A stretch of 64,000 nt of DNA from Byssothecium circinans (Eukaryota; Ascomycota; Dothideomycetes; Pleosporales; Massarinaceae). The DNA is taken from NCBI GenBank assembly GCA_010015675.1, contig ML977022.1:271703-335702 (forward strand), in the 5' to 3' direction. The stretch's first letter is position 1, and each line of letters opens with the position of its first letter. Positions 1 to 10,358 of the stretch are shown piece by piece. The notes below the pieces were generated by a model. It searched no databases. It saw only the letters and a program-made list of their open reading frames with translations, and had not been told where the DNA came from. The position numbers and the translations under genes were made by a program.

Positions 1-582
1 CGTGCAGAGAACTGGAAATGCGCTAAAACGTCAGCGCCGGCTGCTATAATTGGTTGACAAGAATTTTGACCGCTGCCTTCGTACTTCCATAAATGTGTAT
101 ACTTATCATGTGCGTATGTACATGTGTACTATGAAGCTCTTACCTCTGTTTGATCGTCCATCTCCCGCAGTAGCTTTCGAACTGTGTGTATGTGGTGCCG
201 AGGCTTTAGTATGGGTATTACGTTTACAGGGGTGTATAGTGGAACAGCTTATTGTACAACTTCTGTGCAGAGACGAGTCCACCGTATTCATCATACCCTT
301 TGATTCGCGGTTGTGTTTACCTGATCTTCTTCTCTTTCATCGACTTAAATCAGCTAGTTCGCCTCAGTATTTGCTTTTCTTCTCGCCAACTCATTGTTTC
401 AAACTGCATGTGAACATAAACTAACGGTGACGTCACCATCGTCACTTTAACAAACGACACGCGTCCCGGGCTTGCTTTCTTCATATCAGCAGCGATTGAA
501 ATTCTATCATAACTCTCCGAGACTATACTCAACGCTATGGCCTTCTGACGACTCCACATCTCTCCCAACAAACGATCCCATC
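1..582. other. Intergenic, upstream of Trk gene
   Basis: No gene is recognised here. A 124-codon open frame at 50-424 has no family signature and looks like chance coding. The last part should hold the promoter and 5' UTR of the potassium transporter. No TATA box or repeat stood out. Confidence 0.5.
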
Positions 583-2636
583 ATGCCAGATACTCTAGAC
601 CCGCTTCAGAATCCCCACGAGGTGAAGGAGCACTTCCTGCAATATCTGCGAAATGAAGTCATCCAACTCAACTTCTACCGTTCTCACATGCTGTATTTCG
701 TCGTCTGCATTGCTATTTCCTCGGTCATTGTCTACGGGGACGGAATTGCAGAAGGAAAAGGGTCACAGAGTCATGCTCGGCTTAGCTACATTGACGCTTT
801 GTTTCTCTGCTGCAGTGCGATGACGACCACAGGTAGAGCCTTTCTTCTTTCACTGGAGCTCAACTGATACATGCAGGCTTAAATCCGGTAAATCTAGGCT
901 CATTAACCCATTTCCAACAAGCTGTACTCTGCGTACTACTTATCATTGGCAACATCATCTTTGTGTCGACATTCATCGTCCTGATCCGCAGGTACTACTT
1001 TCGAAAGAAGTTAGCAGATATCATCCAGGGTTCCAAGGCTGCGCGCATAGCTGTTGAAGACCTCGAACAGCACGATTCCAGTCATGATGAAAGCACCCGT
1101 GGTCTACGGCAAAGAAGAGGCGGAAACCCCACGGAAGTGCGCGATGTTAAGAAGAAACAAAAAGATAAGAAGGCTGACTTGCATTCACTAAAGAGGAGGT
1201 ACTATCATCGGTCAGGCTACGGTTTCTTCCCAGCACCATGGGAGACAGATGTCGCTCATAATTTTTTCTTTCGACTCTTTTCACGCTTTTCCAATTCGCT
1301 AAAACCGGAACACCACCACTATCTATCTTTCCAGCCGAAACTAGACCCACGTGGACGTATGCAAGGTCTCACTGAACATCAACGGCTTGAACTCGGTGGA
1401 GTCGAGTACCGGGCCCTGGAAGTCCTGCTCTACATCTTAGTTGGCTATCAACTCCTCTGGCTCATGTTCGGAGTAGCTTTTCTCGTCCCGTATTCGTACC
1501 GCCCGTCCGTGGCAAATGTGTTGCATACCTCACAACCTGGCAATCTGAATCCTGGTTGGTGGGCTTTCTATTCTGTGGTCACTGAGTTCGCGAACGGAGG
1601 ACTAAACCTACTCAACGCAAATTTCATTCCCCTTCAGTCCTTCTATTACATCCTTATTGTTTGCGGCGCTCTTTCCTTGGCCGGCCAAACGCAGTTCCCG
1701 ATCTTTCTACGCCTGATCATTTGGACGATGGAAAAGGCTTGTCCGTCACAATCTCGGTTGAGGCATACACTCGGATTCCTCCTACATCATCCACGTCGCT
1801 GTTTCATCTACCTCTTCCCGAGTAAAGAGACGTGGTATCTGCTAGCGATACAGATGGCCATAGATCTGACAGCTTGGATTCTATTCGAGATTTTAAACAT
1901 CGGCATGCCGGATGTTGAGGCTATACCACCTGGCTCTAGAACTATAAACGGCCTCTTTCAAGCTACTGGTCTGCGCACCAGCGGCGCATATATTATCGCA
2001 TTCAGCTCCCTGGCTCCGGCACTCTTAGTGGCATATCTAGTCATCATGTACATTTCGAGTTTCCCCATTGTCATGGCCCTTCGAAGAACGAACACGTACG
2101 AGGAGCGCTCTATCGGCCTTGATCGGGACGATTCTGTTGGTGGCGGCCTCGGGCAGCACCTCAGATGGCAGCTGGCATATGATATGTGGTTCCAACTACT
2201 GGCCTGGTTCCTTATCTGCATTGTCGAACGCGGCAAGATCACCTCCTCGGCACCAGGCTTCTCCATCTTCAGCATCATGTTTGAAGTAACTTCAGCGTAC
2301 GGTACTGTGGGTTTAAGCACAGGTGTACCTTACGACCAATATAGTTTAAGCGGCGCTTTTGGTACCCTGAGCAAAGTCATCATGCTTTTTGTCATGATTA
2401 GAGGTCGCCATCGGGGGTTGCCGCTTGCGATTGACAGGAGTATCCTTCTGCCTGGAGAGGAACTCATGCATCGGATGGACAAGGAGTACGAGGAAAAAGG
2501 AACTTTCGATGAGAGTGAGGAAGAGGAATTAGAGGAGGACATCACACAGAGCGGCCAGAAGCAGGCTGAAAGAGGAGAGAACGTCGAAGCACAGGATCCA
2601 GAAGGTTCCGCCGAAGCGTGCAGAGCCCACCAGTAG
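583..2636 (+). CDS. Trk-family potassium transporter, two exons
   Basis: A plasma-membrane K+ uptake protein of the Trk/HKT superfamily. Exons are 583-832 and 877-2636; the 44-bp intron splits a Gly codon (ACA G|GC), giving 669 residues. The four pore-loop glycines characteristic of the family are visible: SAMTTTGLNP near residue 84, TEFANGGLN near 322, FQATGLRTSG near 447 and SAYGTVGLSTG near 556. Long hydrophobic segments separate them. A basic, hydrophilic cytosolic insert (about residues 120-190) follows the first membrane pair, as in fungal Trk1 proteins, but it is much shorter than in yeast. The C-terminal tail is Glu-rich. The start at 583 is the first ATG in frame and keeps a plausible cytosolic N-terminus. 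Family membership is certain from the pore loops; the K+ versus Na+ preference is inferred. The downstream neighbour is on the opposite strand, so the two genes end tail to tail. Confidence 0.93.
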
Positions 2637-3149
2637 CATCATCTGAACAGTGCATATATTCGACGGATGGGCAACCGTACCAATTTTGTGTGTTACAACC
2701 ACGTTATCGCGTATGAGGGAAAGCTAAGTCGCGTAAACTAAAAATGCACGCAATCTTCGCTGGCTGGGGGATCTCGCCCAACATTACAGCTGTAAAGATG
2801 CTACATAGACTCGTGATAGATTAAATTTGGAACGAATGTGGCCGTTCATTCTGCATACTTGACTACTCATCCAACGCGCAAGAGCTCCATGATGGCAGAC
2901 CTCGGTCTGAGGGCATAGAAGTTGCGATATGGCTCACTCCTAATTCTGCATGGCCTTTCGAATCCGCTAAACCAATGCGAACGGAAGGTAACGTCGTATA
3001 TGTGCGGGTTTCAGCATTAAATTTAAATTATGAAGTCATGTATTATGCTCACTCGCACTGTGTAGCGCTTCTAGGATGTTCATGGAGAACGCCGCCTCAG
3101 AGCAGATTTCATACTGAGACCTTGAGATCGTCCTGTCATTTTCATGTCA
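2637..3149. other. Intergenic, between convergent gene ends
   Basis: About 510 bp between the 3' ends of the Trk gene and the alpha/beta hydrolase. It should contain both 3' UTRs and polyadenylation signals. I see no gene, repeat or RNA in it. Confidence 0.5.
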
Positions 3150-4082
3150 CTAACGGGTACTCAACCATCTAGCCAACTCAATCCCAAGTTGTGCCGGCTG
3201 ATCATACATAACTAAATGCCCCGCCTTTTCAACAACAACCACCTCCTCGGCCCCCAACGCCTCCCCCAACCGATACGCATCCTCCGCTTTGATCCACCTA
3301 TCCTCCTTCCCCCAAATAATCTTTACCGGCACCACTTTGCCAACCTCAGCGTATCGTCCCTCGACCGCTTCCGTACTTCTCGAACCAGCCTGGCACATTT
3401 GGCGAATAAACCCCTTCTTCCCGACCTTCGGGTCTCGCAGCCAAGGCTCCTTCAATGTCCACATGTCCTCTTTCGAAAGATCATGGAACGCTGCATTGCG
3501 GATATAACTCTCCATGATACCTTCAAACGCCATATCTGGAAGCTCTTCAAAAGTCTTGGGATTCTCTGCCATGGCTTTGAATAGGTCTTGTCCAAATGGT
3601 CCTATAGCTACGACGTCTATCAGGCAAAGACTTTGGAACTGGCATCCGTGCAATAAGTACGCTCTCAAACTCATCAGGCCCGCGTGATCATGCGCAATGA
3701 CATGTGGCTTCACGCCTGCTCCCCATTCTTTCTCCCACGTCCTGTACAGCGCGACGAAAACTTCTGTTTGACGCGCTAGGTCAGCATCGAGTTCGGTGAC
3801 TTTAGTTGGAGGGTTGAAGGTCGTGCCAGGAAGCAGTTCTTCGAGGGGTGAATCGCCGAAGCCGGCGTTGTCGGAGAGGTAAACGCGGTATTGGCGGGAG
3901 AGGGCGAGGGCGTAGGGGACCCAGCAACGCGAGGACCAGGGCGTGCCGTGGATGAAGATTAGGGGTGGTGACAAGGGGTCGCCTAATGATGTCCATTTGA
4001 TGGTGTAACTGTGAGTGCTGTTTTGGTAATTGAAGGTTTGCGTTAGGGCGGTTGGATCGCTGGTGATGGTTCGTATGGGCAT
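3150..4082 (-). CDS. Alpha/beta hydrolase, haloalkane dehalogenase/epoxide hydrolase-like
   Basis: A single-exon 310-residue alpha/beta-hydrolase. The oxyanion-hole motif FIHGTPWS lies at residues 43-50. The nucleophile elbow reads AHDHAG with Asp132 where lipases and esterases have Ser; Asp is the nucleophile in haloalkane dehalogenases, fluoroacetate dehalogenases and epoxide hydrolases. The remaining catalytic residues are likely Asp261 in WGKEDRW and His289 in KAGHLVMYD. The usual dehalogenase elbow is xDWGG, so DHAG is a variant. No signal peptide is seen, so it should be cytosolic. Substrate is unknown. The upstream 400 bp contain two CACGTGAC sites. The fold is sure; the dehalogenase-type chemistry is inferred from the Asp nucleophile. 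Confidence 0.85.
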   Translation of the reverse strand: MPIRTITSDPTALTQTFNYQNSTHSYTIKWTSLGDPLSPPLIFIHGTPWSSRCWVPYALALSRQYRVYLSDNAGFGDSPLEELLPGTTFNPPTKVTELDADLARQTEVFVALYRTWEKEWGAGVKPHVIAHDHAGLMSLRAYLLHGCQFQSLCLIDVVAIGPFGQDLFKAMAENPKTFEELPDMAFEGIMESYIRNAAFHDLSKEDMWTLKEPWLRDPKVGKKGFIRQMCQAGSRSTEAVEGRYAEVGKVVPVKIIWGKEDRWIKAEDAYRLGEALGAEEVVVVEKAGHLVMYDQPAQLGIELARWLSTR

Positions 4083-4577
4083 TGTGGCGTAGGAAAAAGG
4101 ACAGCGATGTACCGGCTTGGTGATAGACAGAATATGTAATGAATTAGAAGAAGGCGGGACTCATGATTTACTTATAGTTCTATTTCGAAAATGAAATGGT
4201 GGTGTCTCACGTGACTTTATACAAGCGCGAAGCACCATACGTCATTGCTGACGGGTTTCGTTGATTCGTCACTTTGAATGCGTGAATATTATTTGCGGTA
4301 ATTGATGCGCACCCAATATGTATTTCACCCTTCAGACCATGTTCTTTAAGTAACGAATTGGAGGAATTATTTGCGCCTTACAATGGCTGACTTTCAAAAT
4401 TGTCCACGTCATGTGCTCGGCAATTTGGTGCCCGACAGCTTATTATTGATTGGTCAAAGCCGCAATGTTTGGGGCACGTGACTTGAATAGTTCCAAGGTC
4501 CCAAGATACTGAAAGTTGCCCTTTGTATATGAAATCCGTCCTACTTTACATTATCCCTATTATTCCGATCTGATCCC
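4083..4577. other. Intergenic, promoter side of hydrolase gene
   Basis: A 495-bp region holding the hydrolase promoter and the 3' UTR of the TLDc gene, both on the minus strand. Apart from the CACGTGAC sites listed separately and an ATTGG (inverted CCAAT) near 4448, nothing is recognised. Confidence 0.5.
4207..4482. promoter_or_regulatory. Two CACGTGAC E-box-like sites
   Basis: CACGTG hexamers followed by AC occur at 4208-4213 and 4475-4480 upstream of the hydrolase start. The first is part of the palindrome TCACGTGA. CACGTG is the core site of bHLH factors such as Cbf1/Pho4-type regulators and SREBP-like proteins. A regulatory role here is inferred only from position and repetition. Confidence 0.35.
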
Positions 4578-6199
4578 CTAGTTATTACAAGGATTGAAGT
4601 CTCCCCACAATTCCATCTCATCAATTGCCAGATCCACGCTAAAGTCACCCCTCCAATTGGTTACTTCATAGACACCCTCGCCTTCCGCATCTTTGATCGA
4701 ATGAGAGAACCTAGCCTTCTTCATCGATGCATCCAACGACAAACAAGCTCCTCCATTTTCCGAGCCGAAGACAATGCGCTCTTCAGAGACTATCCATGTC
4801 GGTTTCCCTATTTTCCCTCTAAACACGTCTTGAACCGGGCTCAGTTGGAACAAAAGCGACTTCGCCCAAGTTGGCACTTCCCTTTCCTGAATCTGCGCCA
4901 GATCCTCGGGATCTGGAACGTGGGCGCCGAAGATGTAGCTCTCGCCCCCGGCATCCTTGCCGGAAATGAGCAAAATCACCGATTCGGGGATGGATTTCAT
5001 TGCGGCTTGCAAACTGTCGGGAGATGTCCAGGGGTTAGCAGCGGACAAGGCTTCGACGTCTACACCCCCAGATCCGGAAAGTAAACTGTTCAGTTGCGCC
5101 CATTGCGGAAGGCTGAGGATGCTTGAATTGGATAGATATGGCGGTGACTGGTTGACCGTCTGATTGTCACCCTGATCGAAGATGGTCATGGAGAGCAATC
5201 GAAAGAGTGATTCCAGGATCTCGGGCTGTACAGGCTATGAGCTCATTAATTTAAAGAACAAGGATATAGAGGACTTACCACGATCTTCTTAACCACAAAA
5301 TCAAACATCGGCCACGTTATCCCGTTCACCTCTGGTGACTGACAGAATGCATTTACAACTGAGCGTGCAGCAGGTTGAAGCTCGTCGGTGTATTGAAGTG
5401 TCCCGGCTTCAAAATTGACCGCCAGCAACAGCATGACGAAATCTTCCATTCGCTTCCTGGGGATCGAGAGGTCGCGAACGCGCACTTCGTCGTTGTGTAA
5501 CTGTTTCCCCAGCTCGCGGAACTTCTCACGCTCTATGTCTGCTATAGGTGGACCGAATCCGGGCTGTGTATTGAAAAGCACGTCAAGGACATCGTGGTAC
5601 ATCTCGTCGCCGTCATCATCGTAGTTGGGCTTTGCATAGTCCTCGCACATTTCCTCCCCGTACGCGAATGTCGTTGCATTTTCGAATACTTGGGTGATGG
5701 TAGTATCAAGATCAAGGGGAAGGTCTTTTCCCTCGAGACCTGTTGCGAGACTCTGGAAGATGATGCGGCGATGATCAGCTGGTGTTCGTGGGCGCCCGTA
5801 CTCTGAGACTTCGAATACTCTGCGGGGTTGTAGAAACCATAGAAGGGCTCGTTGAAGGCCTGGAAAGGTGAGGGTTGTTGGGATTGATAGTGACGTGGTG
5901 AAAGGCGCGACGCTTGCATAGCAGAGGCTTCGAAATAATATCATAAGACCTCCTTCGAGTTGTGGGGCGACGTGCGCTTTTTGCTGCATGAAAGCAATGA
6001 ACCGGGCTTCGTGTACGATGGATTGCTCGTCGCTCATGCTGTCGAAGTTTTGCCGCATAGCGATCTGGTCGGCCTTGTTTGGGTTGGAGTAATTGCTGAT
6101 TTCTTTATGCAGCCGCTCTAGGACGAGGTCTGGCTTCATGAGACCATAGGCAACCCATGCATTGACTTTCTCCTCTGCGTACGGTTCTTCCTCACACAT
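4578..6199 (-). CDS. TLDc-domain protein, RTC5-like
   Basis: Two exons, 5279-6199 and 4578-5225, joined in phase 0 across a 53-bp intron with donor GTAAGT; an alternative acceptor would start exon 2 at 5234. The protein has about 522 residues. The C-terminal third has TLDc traits: a predicted strand with YIFGAHVPDP, FLF-like LLFQLSP, and the ending FSVDLAIDEMELWGDF, which resembles the closing F..x.x.E.WGF strand of TLDc. The helical N-terminal part, with I.WP.FD before the junction, resembles Rtc5-type proteins. In yeast Rtc5 acts on V-ATPase disassembly. The start chosen is the first ATG in the frame (6199). The open frame continues upstream to an acceptor-like TCTTAG at about 6271, so a further 5' exon is possible, though I found no ATG-bearing exon. 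The TLDc call is moderately sure, the RTC5 call weaker. Confidence 0.55.
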
Positions 6200-7529
6200 G
6201 GTTTCGATTTTGTTGAGTAGGTTGATGAAAGACGATCGTGATGAAAGCGAGTGATTGTTGGCTGTCAAACTAAGAGGGATATTTAAGCGAGGAAACGACG
6301 AACAAGGGTCTGCTCAGTGATTCCTGGGTAAGTCCGGGGAACAAGAGGAAGTAGAGAGTCTAAGACCCACGGCACAGCTGTAAGACACCCGGACTTGGAG
6401 GTCGGGCGTTGGTTTTACCCCTCCGTCTATTACCGAAGGCGCAGCTTGCGGCGAGTCCCTCCTAAGGTATGTCCTTTTTTTTGATCAGCTGGCAAATGTA
6501 AGCATGCGCCGCTGGCGGGCTTAGGCGCACGTGGCGCACATGACTATATAATGTGAGGTTTGAAAGCCTCTACGGGCCATACTGTTTCCGCAGTACTATT
6601 ACTCATGTTATTTTCATATGTAACAGGGCCTTGCCAAATTTTATAATGAATACCTCCTCGACTTGGTTGTAATGTGAAGATACACTGGTTACCAAACCAA
6701 GAACTGACTGTTGCTTGTTTTATAAGTACAGTAATAGTGTAAAAAATAATAATAACTCATCTTATCCGTTTACCCAGCCCAGGGTATGAAAAGTCTCGCC
6801 GCAAGACTGCGTTTGGAGCACCACGATGGAGATTTCCCGTCAGAACCCCGGAGCCAGTAGCTAGCAGTATTACCTGGAGGAGGGGTTGGCTACGTATTTT
6901 TGACCGAGGACATCTATAGCTTCAATGGCTGGGCCGGATGTTACGTTCTTTGTGTACATGTTTTTCATAAATAAACTAGAATTAATGTTTGCAATTTTTC
7001 TCCAACACGTAATATTCAAACCCAAGATTAAAAGAAGGAAAGCTAGTCAGCTTTGACTAGAGCTCTAAATCTCGCTCAGAGAAAAGGTAAATTACGAGAG
7101 TAACAAAAACCCCGAATGAGAATTGTATTTCCCAAATTAGGCGGCTACATACAATGGAATGCAGTTACGGCACAGCAAAAAGGAACGAAATTGTTCAGGG
7201 CATATCGGACGAATAATTACGCCGAGGAATTTCCTTGACTATATTCTCGACTTTGTTCCGAGACACTTCCAATATAGTTGATACTTCGCGTGTAGAGGTG
7301 CAGGTTTCGAAGGCCGTAGAGCAAAGTGGCTTGCTCCATAAGGGCCCTTCACTACGCCCCTTCATCCTGCAATAGCATAAATGGACAGCTGTCCTGAGCT
7401 CTGAAGGTATCGTTCCCATCTCTTCTCTGTCTTCTTCATCAAAGCAGTTGTTACCACTTCTCCCACTGAGTCTTGATATTCATCATTCTTGATACATTCC
7501 TCTTGAAAACATTTCAAGTTTCCGACACC
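6200..7529. other. Intergenic, 1.3 kb without recognised gene
   Basis: Contains the promoter side of the TLDc gene, then AT-richer DNA from about 6600 to 7150, then the promoter of the secreted-protein gene. Antisense open frames at 7195-7610 have no recognisable features. No repeat boundaries were found, although mixed base composition is compatible with old transposon debris. Confidence 0.4.
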
Positions 7530-7819
7530 ATGAGATTTTCCACGATCCTTTCCACGCTTCTTGCATCCCTTGCCATAGGTGTAGGCGCAAACCCTGTTCC
7601 ATTCGATCAAACTGTTTCACTCGTTTCCCGCGCCGATGAAAAATCTGCACTATATACTGCAGCTGAAAAAGCTGTTGGTGGACCTCTGGTATCTAATATT
7701 TCCTGGCACTATCTGGCACGAGCTTTACTAACCTTTGTATCTTTCTAGGACCCCACTAAAGACTACGCTTTCGAGTTGAGGTGGGACCTTGGCCATGATC
7801 CGACCGACACGAAGAAATC

Positions 7820-7855
7820 TGTCAGGACCTAGCTCTACGCCACTAGGCCATGCCA
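7820..7855 (+). repeat. Left terminal inverted repeat
   Basis: The 36 bases beginning TGTCAGGACCTAGCTC are the exact reverse complement of 8230-8265. AAATC precedes it directly. Confidence 0.9.
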
Positions 7856-8229
7856 ACCAAAAAGGTGCGAATAATCTACAACTAGATTATTCTGGCGTAG
7901 AATAGTATATATACGTATCCCGCAGGTACAGCGTACCCCGCAGATACGATCAGTCAGCGCGCTAGACGCCACACCTGACATTATCCCCCTTCTACAGAGC
8001 GCTCGCCCCGAGCGCTACACTAGGACAGGGCGGATTATATATACTAGACCCTCCAGCAGCTACAACGTCGCGTTCGGGCACTCTCAGAGGCCAAGGCCGA
8101 GGCTACCCCGCTTACGCTCGTTTTGGCTATCACAAGCCAGCTACATGCTGAGCTGATCTTTTTGCGTAGGCAGGTCGAGACGGCAAATCGAACCCACGCC
8201 TCACGCAGACCAATAGTTGTAGATTATTA

Positions 8230-8265
8230 TGGCATGGCCTAGTGGCGTAGAGCTAGGTCCTGACA
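8230..8265 (-). repeat. Right terminal inverted repeat
   Basis: The 36 bases ending GAGCTAGGTCCTGACA mirror the left repeat perfectly and are followed by the second AAATC copy at 8266-8270. Confidence 0.9.
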
Positions 8266-8652
8266 AAATCAGACCCCAAGCTCAACGAACTTCGCCAGAG
8301 AGTGGGATATGACCATGTCGCCGTCCTCGTCGGCAAAGCTACGGCAGCGCCTATCAAAGGAGGCAAGAATAAAGGATCGCAAAAACGGACGTTCAATGGA
8401 CACTTTGTGGATCTAGTAGCCTATGGTGCAAAGAACGATAAAGCGAGGCTTCACGGCCCGACTGACGTGACGGATGCGCGTGGCATTTGGGATTACCAGT
8501 CGCTCAAATTCATCAAGCAGACCACCAAGGGTTCGAAGACGGCTCTGAAGAAGTCTGGAGAAGACTACTTCAAGCAGGCTAACAAGGTTGTTTACAACAC
8601 TGTTGACAACAGCTGTGTTAGCTTCAAGGACTATGTGGTAGGAAAGTTGTAA

Positions 8653-9700
8653 GTGCAGTGCTGTATCAGAGGGCTAGTATTGCTTTATAGAGTATATAGC
8701 AGGGAAACTGTCTGCCTCTTCATACTCAATTACTGCAATGCTAGGCTTTGTTCCCAGCCTGGGGTGGCGGACAAATGCGAGCGATGGGTCTTCCGGAGCT
8801 GGACTTCCAGCAATTTTCCTTGGACGGTTATTTACCCTACAATAGACTCTTTTCTTTTTAGGTTTAGAAGTATTACTGGATGGAGTGGCGTCAAATGTAT
8901 GTTTTCGAGAAGTCACCACGATGCAAGGCCATTCCACAAACGTGAATAACAAGATAGAACTAACATAAACCTTAGGACGATACTAAGGCTTTTCTGTATA
9001 GGTTTATGAATAGATCACAGTATGTGGCTAAGAGGCATCTTGTCTTCCTATAGGATTTATCATCGAGGGGAGTGTCGTCATGTGCAGGCATACGTATCTG
9101 AGAACCGTTATTCGGATTTTATATTGCACATAAACACCACCTAGCCACTGCCTCAATCTAGTTCCCCGTCTCTAGACTATATATTCTGATGGCGTCGGTT
9201 TTCATTAGCCCATTGGCGATCCATGCACTTATTCTTGCTTGTGTGTATTCTTCCTCGTCAGCCATGGCTCGGTCATGATTGGGAAGTTTATCAGTATAAA
9301 GCGATTGCGACAAGGTGTGAGCGAATTCAACAGTAGGTACTTGAAGACATCAAAAACTGAAATAAGTTATAGCAAGCCTCAAGGTAAGCCTACGACATAG
9401 CCCCAAGAAGTTCCAGTCTTGTCGTAAATGTGCCTCCATACGGAAATAGCACATACCTTACCAACCTCCGCTAGATGCTTACACTAGTATATAAAACATG
9501 CATTGCTGTAGAAGCCTGTCTCTGTAGGCTGTTGACTTTATAATTATTATTTCAGCAACATGTTCTTATTTTATCCCTCCCACCTTGGTCTTCATTGCAA
9601 CATCATTTTTATTCTCTACTGCAGAAAAGTATTATCTCACAGAGCGCCTTCAACAACTGTCGAGCTACCATACCTTCGTTTAGCAATAGGTTTAACTACT
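8653..9700. other. Intergenic, between the two secreted-protein copies
   Basis: One kilobase of AT-rich sequence with no recognised gene. Open frames at 8653-8952 on both strands lack any family signal. A TATA-like box at 9488-9496 precedes the decayed copy. Confidence 0.45.
9488..9496 (+). promoter_or_regulatory. TATA-like box before decayed paralog
   Basis: TATATAAAA lies about 205 bp before the position where the paralog's start codon would be. It may be a leftover promoter of the pseudogene. Position and sequence are the only evidence. Confidence 0.35.
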
Positions 9701-10358
9701 ACGAAGTGCTCGATCATTCTCTCCGCGCTCCTCGTATCCCTTGCACCTAACGTAGGCGCATACCCGACCACCGGTCCCAACGCAGTTGATCAGGCCGTAC
9801 GAGCTGCTCCTGTCAAATTCCCCGCGAAGACCACATCGAACAACACCCAGATTACCAAAGTACCCACGAAAATCACATTATATAACGAAACCATCAAAGC
9901 CGCTGGAAAAGATCCCAAGAAAGACGAATATCACGTCTTCGAACTCCACTAGAACCTAGACGCCTTGGACGACAAACATCAGAGTCCCAAACTCGCCGCT
10001 TTTTGTAAAGAGAAAGGATACGATGAAGTTACGGTACTCGTCAGCGCAGTCACCGAGAAAACGACCAGGCCTTCGTCTAATCGCGTAATTGAGGCGTGCG
10101 ACTTCAAAGGCGAATACGTCCACATGTCAAAAGAAAGCAGTAGGGAAGATGATGGGAAGCACTGTCACGGCGGCTTTGGACATGGACCTTACAACACAAA
10201 TCAAAACGGCTGTTAAACCAGCGGGTGGAGAGGGTCCTTATAAGAAAGTTTTGGAGAAGTTAGGTACTCAGTACTTAGCTCAACCTAGAAAGGATGTTTC
10301 TAGTATTGCTAGGAACAATGTTTTCGACTCTAGAGATTATGTGTATGCTGGGTTGTGA
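9701..10358 (+). pseudogene. Decayed paralog of the secreted-protein gene
   Basis: This copy aligns with the gene at 7530-8652 from the signal peptide (TKCSIILSALLVSLAPNVGA) to the C-terminus (FDSRDYVYAGL against VSFKDYVVGKL). At least three lesions are visible. The start codon position holds ACG (9701-9703). A TAG at 9950-9952 stands where the paralog has a Trp codon (ELH-stop-NLD against ELRWDLG). A frame change before 10216 moves the C-terminal part into the next frame. The intron of the first copy is absent at the equivalent place, between the AAGK and DPKKD segments. The start change (T to C) is not a RIP-type mutation, whereas TGG to TAG would be. It could also be an active gene with unusual structure, but I find no splicing that removes the stop. 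Confidence 0.72.

Larger units (their letters stand above)
7820..8265. mobile_element. 446-bp non-autonomous DNA element with 36-bp TIRs
   Basis: The ends are perfect 36-bp inverted repeats (7820-7855 and 8230-8265), starting TGTCAGGACC and ending GGTCCTGACA. The element is flanked by the 5-bp direct repeat AAATC at 7815-7819 and 8266-8270. Inside the left end, after a roughly 15-bp insertion, a further TAATCTACAACTA matches TAGTTGTAGATTA on the right, so the original TIR was about 50 bp. No complete transposase is encoded. One frame around 8055-8235 gives a helical stretch (QLQRRVRALSEAKAEA) that could be a leftover of a transposase or gag C-terminus. TGT...ACA termini with a 5-bp duplication point to an integrase-like DDE enzyme (for example Ginger/Tdd-type) rather than Tc1/mariner (TA) or hAT (8 bp); that class call is an inference. 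Confidence 0.88.
7530..8652 (+). pseudogene. Small secreted protein gene split by an inserted TIR element
   Basis: Exon 1 is 7530-7688 and encodes a typical signal peptide (MRFSTILSTLLASLAIGVGA). A 60-bp intron at 7689-7748 ends in TTTCTAG, and exon 2 begins at 7749 in phase 0. The frame is broken at 7820 by a 446-bp mobile element. The first element codons read into TAG at 7830-7832, leaving about 80 residues. Host coding resumes after the target duplication at 8266-8270 and stays open to a TAA at 8650-8652. Host frames on both sides match exactly if the element and one duplication copy are disregarded, so the insertion is the only visible lesion. The family is unknown to me: Lys-rich, nearly Cys-free (a single Cys near the C-terminus), with DYAFELRWDLG and GYDHVAVLVG segments shared with the decayed copy at 9701-10358. 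An effector-like role is possible but not shown. Confidence 0.85.

Noticed and set aside
7820..8265. Interpretation as a solo LTR (TG...CA ends, 5-bp duplication)
   Set aside because: LTRs have inverted ends of a few bases, not 36 perfect ones; a DNA transposon fits better.
9701..10358. RIP as the cause of the decayed paralog
   Set aside because: The TGG-to-TAG change would fit, but ATG-to-ACG and the frame change do not, and the remaining sequence is not strongly AT-shifted.
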